Positions 58,056 through 64,000 of a DNA stretch of 64,000 bases are shown here, in pieces. The stretch's first letter is position 1. Each line of letters begins with the position of its first letter. Location of the stretch: positions 276,322,413 through 276,386,412 of the forward strand of contig CM038215.1 in NCBI GenBank assembly GCA_021442155.1, written 5' to 3'. The notes under the pieces are model-generated. The model was not told the origin of the DNA. It searched no databases and worked only from the letters and a program-made list of their open reading frames with translations. The position numbers were made by a program, and so were the translations under genes. This stretch comes from Cymbidium sinense (Eukaryota; Streptophyta; Magnoliopsida; Asparagales; Orchidaceae).

Positions 58056-59144
58056 AACTAACTCTAAACCCTAAAACCCTAAAACCCTAAACCCTAAAAA
58101 CCAAAAAACATTCAAACCCTAAACCCTAAACTCTAAACCTTAAACCCTAAACCCTAAACCCCAAAACCCTAAACCCTAAATCCTAAAGCCTAAACCATAA
58201 ACCCTAAACACTAAAAACCAGAAAACCTAAACCTAAACTAAATAAAACCTAAAAATAAAATAAATAAATAAACCTAAACCTAAATAAAATAAAAACCTAA
58301 AATAAAACCTAAACCTAAACCTAAAAATAAAATAAAATAAACTAATAATAATAAACTAAAATAAAAAATAGAAACCTAAACCTAAATTAAAAAGTTAACT
58401 AATCATAAGAATAAAAAACTAAACATAAAATAAAAATAAAATAAACCTAAAATAAAATAAAATAAAAACTAAATAAAAACCTAAACCTAAAAAATAAACC
58501 TAAAAATAAATAAAATATAAAACCTAAAGCCTAAACTAAAAAGATAAATGTAAACCTAAAATAAAAATAAAATAAACAAAATAAAATAAACCTAAACCTA
58601 AACTAAATAAAATAAAATAAACTAAAAAAACCCTAAACCTAAACTAAAAAATAAAACTTAAAAAAACTTAAAATAAAATCCTAAAACCTAAACCTAAATA
58701 AAAAATAAAAACATAAACCTAAATAAAAGCTAAACCTAAAAATAAAATAAAAATAAAACTCAATTAAAAAATAAACCTAAACCTAAACCTAAACCTAAAA
58801 AATAAACTAAAATAAATAAATTAAACTAAATAATAATAAAAAAATAAACCTAAATAAAAATAAAAAATAAAATAAACCAAAATAAAGAAGAAATAAATAA
58901 AATAACCTAAATAAACCAAAACCTACTTGTTTACTAAATTTAAAAAAAAAACCTACAACCCTAAACCCTAAACCCTAAACCCTAAACCTTATCCTAAAAA
59001 GAAACCCTAAAAAAATCATAAACCCTAAACTAAACCTTAAATACAAACCCTAAAACTAAAATCCAAAACCTAAAATTAAAGTAACTAAATAAATTAAAAA
59101 ATGTACCTAAACCCTCAATCTTAATAAACCTAAACCTAAACCGA

Positions 59145-59635
59145 AAGAATGGGCAGAACCTTGATGGTCGGAACATCACCGTCAACCAGGCTCATTTTAG
59201 ATGTGGCGGTGGAGGCAAAGGAGGTGGCGGTGATTATTGTTGTGGTGTTTGGGGATTTGGAGGTGCTGGTGAATATGGAGGTGGTGTTAGAGCAGTGGTG
59301 GTTATGCCGACGGGAGGAGCGATAATGGTTACAAATGTGGTGGTGGTGGAGTGAGATATTGGGGATATGATGGTGGATTTTGCTACTCGAGAGGCCTAGG
59401 TGATTATGATGGGAACTAGAGAAACTGAAGAAAGGTCAATTCGATCTGCTGCTTGTGGAACTATGTATTTAGAGTAGAGACGGTTCTAGTTATCTATGGT
59501 TTTTTATTTGTTCTATGCATGCTCATTTCTTATCTATATTGTCACTTGTGTCTTAGAAAAATTGGTGTGTTACTTGGATGAAGAAATCACAATGAAGAAA
59601 TGTTGAATCTGAATTTGTTCTCTATTAAAAAAAAC
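59145..59635 (+). pseudogene. GRP 3' fragment M6
   Basis: Best preserved RRM end: NGQNLDGRNITVNQAHFRC from 59147, then GGGGKGGGGDY and a frameshifted glycine-rich tail. The terminal Trp codon is TAG (GNstopRN) and the natural TGA is at 59426-59428. The 3' UTR has 'ttgtggaactatg', 'gtagagacggttctagttat' and 'tgctcatttcttatctat' and ends in an A-run at 59627-59635, followed by degenerate CCCTAAA. Start lies about 205 bp after a punctuation motif. Confidence 0.87.
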
Positions 59636-59803
59636 TGAAAACCTTAAACCCTAATCTAAAACATAAACCAAAAACCTAAACCTAAACCCTAAACCCTAAA
59701 AACCCTAAAGACTAAACCCTAAACCCTAAACCCTAAACCTTAAACCCTAAAACCTTAACCCCTAAACCCTAAACTCTAAAACCTAAACACTAAACCCAAA
59801 ATT

Positions 59804-60945
59804 AATAATCCTGAATCTTGGGATGATTTCAGACCTATCAGCCTTTGCACCTTCTATCATAAACTTATTGCTAAATTAATTGTTAATAGAATTAGTCTGT
59901 TGCTACCTAAAATTATTTTCCCCAACCAAACTAACTTCGTTAAAGGTAGAGCAATATCTGATAACATACTTCTAGCACAAGAGCTGATTCATGACATTGA
60001 CGTCCCTATCAGAGGTGGTAACATCCTTTTTAAATTTGACATCACTAAAGCTTTTGACAACCTCTCTTGGGATTTCCTCTTTCAAATTATTCATTTGCTT
60101 GGGTTTTCTTGTTATTTTATCCGCCTCATCAAAAATTGCATTACAAATGCTTGGTTCTCTGTTATTATGAATGGTGAATCCTTAGAATTTTTTCCTTCAA
60201 AGTATGATTTGAACAAGGGGATCCCCTATCCCCCTCTCTTTTTATTATTACTATTGAATATCTATCAAGGAGTCTGAATGATCTTTTTTACAATAATCCT
60301 AGGATGTTTTACAAAACTCAAGGTTGTCTTCTTGTCACTCATCTTAGTTTTGCTGATGACTTTATAATCTTTTGTAATACCTCAATTCCTCACATTAAAA
60401 CTATTAAGAATCTTTTAAATAAATTTGGCAATGAAGAAGTCTTTTTCTCAACGAAGGCAAAAGTTGTTTCATTCCTTCTTCTAAAATCCCTAGCAATAGG
60501 ACTAATCAAATCTTGAGAATTACTAATTTTCAACAACGACAACTCCCTATTAAATATCTTGGTGCTCCTCTTTTTAAAGGTCAAAAAAGATCTCACCTTT
60601 TTGATGAGCTAATCTAAAAAATCTCTACTAAAATTTCTATTTGGGAATTTCACTTACTTTCATTTGGTGGTAGGCTCTCTTTGATTAAGAGCACCCTTAA
60701 CTCCATGCCTTTGTATCTCATTCAAACCATTATGCCGACCAACTCTATCATTAATAGAATTGAGTGGCTCATTAACAAATTTTTTTGGGGATCTAACAAT
60801 TCCTCTAAAAAACTGCATTGGACCTCTTGGTATAAAACCTGTGGCACTTTTGCTAAAGGTGGTCTTGGATGTAAACCAATCAAGGAAATTATCACTGCTT
60901 TTTCTTATAAACTTTGGTGGAATTTTAGGAAAAAATAATAGTCTA
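59804..60945 (+). pseudogene. LINE B reverse transcriptase
   Basis: The open segment reaching 60277 has DDFRPISLCTFYHKLIAKLI, FVKGRAISDNILLAQELIHD and FKFDITKAFDNLSWDFL with the first catalytic Asp. NKGIPYPPLFLL is a damaged form of the usual R/K-Q-G-D-P-L-S-P. A frame change leads to THLSFADDFIIFC with the catalytic FADD at 60349-60360. Further frame changes precede QLPIKYLGAPLFKGQKRSHL (about 60540), FGGRLSLIKSTLNSMPLY and WLINKFFWGSNNSSKKLHW. This is the standard L1-type RT order. At least three frameshifts and one stop (about 60617) inactivate it. Confidence 0.9.
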
Positions 60946-61851
60946 TGGGCTAATTTCATGACTGCTAAATACTGCCAGGGAAAGCACCCTCTCATTTTCC
61001 TTTATAAAGTGGTAGACTCTCCTATTTGGAAAAGACTTTGGTCTGTCAAATGGGATGTCGAATCCTTAATTTCCTGGGGGATTAACTCTGGCTCCTCTTT
61101 CTTTTGGCAAGATAACTGGACTAGAGGTGGGTCCATTGAAAACTTACTTTCTACCCATTCCACTGCTGCTATTAAAGTGAACTCTTTCTAGCAGAATATT
61201 ATGTGGAATAATAGTAAGCTTATTGATCATATTCCTCCCTCTCTTTTAAATAAGCTTACTGCTATTCCTATCATTCCTACCAATCAAGATCAGATCCTTT
61301 TTAAGCTTTCATATAATGGTGATTTCAACTTTAAAAATGTTTGGATTCACATTAAAGAAACTCATGATTTTCCTTATGTGTTTTCTAAACTTTGGAACAA
61401 CAATATCCCTACTTCTTATTATGTTCTTACTTGGCATATTTTCAAAAACTTCATCCCTGTGGACTCCTTGTTGTGGGGTAAAGGTTTTCAATTACCTTCA
61501 AAATGCTAATGTTATTTTTACATTGAGAATGTAAATCATGTTTTTGTTAACAGGCCATTACTTCTAAACTTTGGATTTGGTATGATGACCTCTTTAACAT
61601 TGTCATTTTCAATGGCTCCTTAAATTTATACCAACTTCTTGAAGTTTATTTTGACAACACTATTAAAGAACACATTAAAGTCATAACTGCTATTACTCTT
61701 ATTTGGTTCATATGGTTGGACCGAAATGATGCAAAATATTGTGAGATCCCTATGAATCAGATAAGGATAATTTCTAGAACTAAAAACAAAATCTGTGACT
61801 TGTTTAATGCCAATTTAATTAAATACAAACAATTGAAAGGTTGCAAAATTT
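60946..61851 (+). pseudogene. LINE B post-RT region with zinc-binding motif
   Basis: LWANFMTAKYCQG and SPIWKRLWSVKWDVESLISW, GINSGSSFFWQDNWTRGG, then after a stop at 61189-61191 the segment 61201-61509 with FSKLWNNNIPTSYYVLTWHI and FIPVDSLLWGKGFQLPSKC. CYFYIENVNHVF follows in the next frame (about 61504-61545). This is the zf-RVT region typical of plant LINEs. A further IWLDRNDAKY-like block lies near 61705-61740. Confidence 0.8.
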
Positions 61852-62410
61852 ATGGCCAATAAACTAGGTTTTAACTTGCCGGATCACCACATCTGTAAAG
61901 ATGACAAAATTGTTTATTGGGTAAAATCTCATGCTAACACTATTAAAGTTAACAATGATGGCTCTGTCTCTCATAAAGGTTCAGGCTGTGGTGGAATTTT
62001 CATTAATCTGAATGGAAAAGTCCTATGTGCCTTTGCTTACCCCCTTAATCCCTGCTCTGTTCCTTTTGTTGAGCTCATGGTAGTTTACAAAGCTCTTGAA
62101 ATTCCTTCAAAAAGGTTGGCTCAATATTTAGATTGAGGTGGATGCCCTTCTGCTGATTGATCTCTTGACTTCCACCAAAATGGGCAATATTGCATTGTAC
62201 TACCTTCTTAAGCAAACTAGAACTCTCCTTGCCCAACTCTACTTTAAAATCACTCATGTATGGCATGAGGGTAATGCATGTGCTGATTATCTGGCCAATC
62301 TGGGTGCTAGATTGGATGGAATAAAATTCTTTACTCAACTAACCCTTTCAAAACATTTGCATGGCTTGGTTTATCTGGACAATATTGGGTTTCCTTATCT
62401 CAGAAATTAA
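61852..62410 (+). pseudogene. LINE B RNase H, one frameshift
   Basis: VKVNNDGSVSHKGSGCGGIF has the first Asp, CSVPFVELMVVYKALEI the Glu, IEVDALLLIDLLTSTKMG the second Asp, and HVWHEGNACADYLANLGA the usual H and final D. All catalytic residues are present. The only break is a frame change at about 62125, in a run of A and G. The stop codon is at 62408-62410. It is better preserved than the LINE A domain. Confidence 0.9.
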
Positions 62411-64000
62411 TCTAACCTATTGGATTCACCTGTTTCAATACCTTTTTTATTGCATGATCATTTTCTATTTACTGTTGTTATTTCTTTAGTCTTTGTTGAT
62501 GCATCAACCTGATATCCTTTGCTGTTTACTTGTTGATCTCTATGGCACGTGTTATTGGTCTAATTATCTTAGCTTTAATTGAGAGCTTACTGCCTCTACT
62601 TTTTTTACTATTAATGTGCTGCTACTTCTTTAGAATTTACTGATGCATCATCATATTACTCCTTTCTGGTCTTTTGTTGAGCTAAGTGGCATCTGTTGTT
62701 GGTTTAATTATCCCAACCTTGTTTAGGGTCTTGCTATTTATGGATGCTACATCTATGTTAAAGGTTTAATTGTTGTTTTTGGGCTTTGTCCATGTGATCT
62801 TGAGTTGGTTTAATGTATTTGCTAAATGTATATGCTAACCCTCTTACATACAGAAGGAAATAAAATGCAATACCTTTGTTATTATTAATGGTTCTTTGGG
62901 TTTGGTATTGTTTAATGAATTCCTTCCCGATTTCTGAGGAGGGTAGTTACGCTAGTGATTTCTCTAAAGGATTTCATTGATAATACCCTTTGAACCCTTA
63001 TGGTAGCTTTGTTGCCATGCTTTTATTGGCTTATCCTATGGTTGCAATAATTGTAATGTTATTTTAACCTATGTTGTTGGATTTGGATTCTTGTCTGGCT
63101 AACATTATGTTTGTTAGCTATTTATTGCCTAGTGTTCTTCTTACTGTCTTTGTTGTTCTCATCCAGGCTGCTGTTGATCAATTAATTTATTGTTTTTTTA
63201 CCTTTTGGCTCTATTAAAATTGTGCATATCCAACTTGTTGGTAATTACTATCTTGGATGTTGGCTGAATTGGATTATTGCTCCTCATGCTGCTTCTGGGG
63301 TTTTATTTTATTTTGTTCAGTTGGCCTATACTGAGGTTGTAGAATGCAAGATGGTTTTTATTTTTCTGCTTGACTGTTTCTTATCTCTCATTTTTCTAAA
63401 TGTTTGTGTGTTAAAACCTGGAATGCTACTATTTTCAACAGCTGCTATTTTTTATATTCTGGTTCACCTAGTCTTGGCCAGACCTCTTCCTTAACTATCT
63501 GGGATTTAACTTATGCATTGTATAATTTGAATGGTTGGTCTTATGTCCAACTTGTTGTTATTTTCTTTCTTGGTGGTTGGATGGTCTGGATCATTGAGGC
63601 TTTTATCCAACAAGCTATTACTGGGGTTGTTTATCTGGTTCAGCAGGGTGATGTTGGTGTTGTCTTGCTGATTGTTTTGCCCAACCTCATATTCCCAATC
63701 TACCAAGAGAGATTTTGCAATTTCTTGTTCAATTTTATTAATTCCTTGCAGGTTTGGACTTCCTTTATGGCTTCTCAGTTTGCCTTTAATGTGGTTGTGG
63801 GTTTAGCTGCTAGCTTGATCATCTTTATCTGGAAGGTTTTTCTTGATTATCTTTTAAACCCTTTCTCTACTTTACATCTCTATTTTTATTGGAATTTTAT
63901 ATGGTGGGTGTAATTTTGTTTTATTTCTACCCTTGTCTTTGTGGTTATTATCTATTTCTTGCCTTGCCTCTTATTTTCTTTGTTAACAATTGATTTCTCT
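62411..64000 (+). other. LINE B T/G-rich 3' region
   Basis: Same base bias as the LINE A tail. ORFs 63222-63494 and 63404-63913 are hydrophobic text from T-rich composition with no recognised family. An imperfect tandem duplication of about 144 bp is visible: 'ttctttag...gatgcatca...gttgat/gagct...tggcac/tctgtt...ggt(c/t)taattatc' at 62480-62570 and 62624-62714. No poly(A) end is reached before the window ends. Confidence 0.5.

Larger units (their letters stand above)
55084..59797 (+). repeat. Telomere-like higher-order satellite block T3 (CCCTAAA on +)
   Basis: About 4.7 kb, same family and orientation as T2. Punctuation motifs lie near 56943 (TTTACTTACTTT), 57809 and 58930, each running into an A-run. 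The AACTAAATAAAACC block recurs near 55545, 55810, 56118, 57145 and 58230: short units of about 265-310 bp, then long units of about 1.03 and 1.09 kb. Contains the cleanest telomere tract of the window (55430-55498), a LINE 3' scrap (58008-58055) and GRP fragment M6. It ends where LINE B begins. Confidence 0.88.
59798..64000 (+). mobile_element. 5'-truncated LINE (L1-type with RNase H), LINE B, running off the window
   Basis: The satellite changes directly into the middle of ORF2, at the start of the RT domain (NNPESWDDFRPISLC). RT, zinc-binding region and RNase H follow in order, with frameshifts; ORF2 ends at TAA 62408-62410. A T/G-rich 3' region continues to the window end. Endonuclease and ORF1 are missing. 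It belongs to the same broad family as LINE A. Confidence 0.88.

Noticed and set aside
59145..59635. A working glycine-rich RNA-binding protein gene
   Set aside because: None of the six copies has a start codon, the RNP motifs of the RRM or an open frame; each begins at the very end of the RRM and most have stops or frameshifts.
63404..63913. Hydrophobic ORF of 169 aa resembling a membrane protein (also 29635-30015 and 30508-30798)
   Set aside because: T/G-rich LINE 3' regions give Leu/Val/Phe/Trp-rich open frames by composition; no conserved frame is shared between the two LINE tails that I can see.

Overview
This is plant nuclear DNA with no intact host gene. Four things point to a land plant, most likely a flowering plant. 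The telomere-type repeat is TTTAGGG/CCCTAAA. One element is a Sirevirus-type Ty1/copia with characteristic LTR motifs. Two elements are Ty3/gypsy of the Tat type, and the better one has two RNase H domains. The LINEs carry an RNase H, and a fragment of a glycine-rich RNA-binding protein (GRP) gene recurs six times. I cannot name the species. The window looks like subtelomeric, pericentromeric or other gene-poor heterochromatin. Every coding stretch is broken by stops, frameshifts or truncation.

Layout. 1-1510: dispersed repeat (copy A). 1511-6945: telomere-like satellite T1, with TTTAGGG on the + strand and GRP fragment M1 on the - strand. 6978-11637: Sirevirus-like copia on +, with 5' LTR, primer-binding site, gag, protease and the start of integrase, then cut off. 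11638-about 21610: Tat-type gypsy on -, cut off in reverse transcriptase at the copia junction, with its 5' leader (hairpin tandem array) on the right. 21611-24750: AT-rich, no gene seen. 24760-27880: dispersed repeat (copy B, same family as copy A). 27885-31380: 5'-truncated LINE A on +, whose poly(A) runs directly into CCCTAAA repeats. 31381-40285: satellite T2 (CCCTAAA on +) with GRP fragments M2-M5. 40290-55083: a second, more complete but decayed copy of the same gypsy family on +, with a long tandem-repeat 3' region. 55084-59797: satellite T3 with a LINE 3'-end scrap and GRP fragment M6. 59798-64000: 5'-truncated LINE B, running off the window.

The most interesting signal is the satellite. 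T1, T2 and T3 together cover about 19 kb, or 30 percent of the window. They are not simple decayed telomere arrays but a polar higher-order repeat of roughly 1.0-1.1 kb. A unit has a CCCTAAA tract, a recurrent block of about 110 bp, an AAATAAA/AACCTAAA-rich body, and a conserved TTTACTTAATTT motif that runs into an A-run followed by the next CCCTAAA tract. Some units also carry the 3' end of a GRP mRNA: end of the RRM, glycine-rich tail, 3' UTR and A-run, always sense on the CCCTAAA strand. The LINE 3' ends in the window meet CCCTAAA with the same polarity. I infer, without proof, that poly(A) transcripts were repeatedly reverse-transcribed from telomeric G-strand 3' ends and then amplified. 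That layout resembles telomeric retroelement arrays in other organisms.
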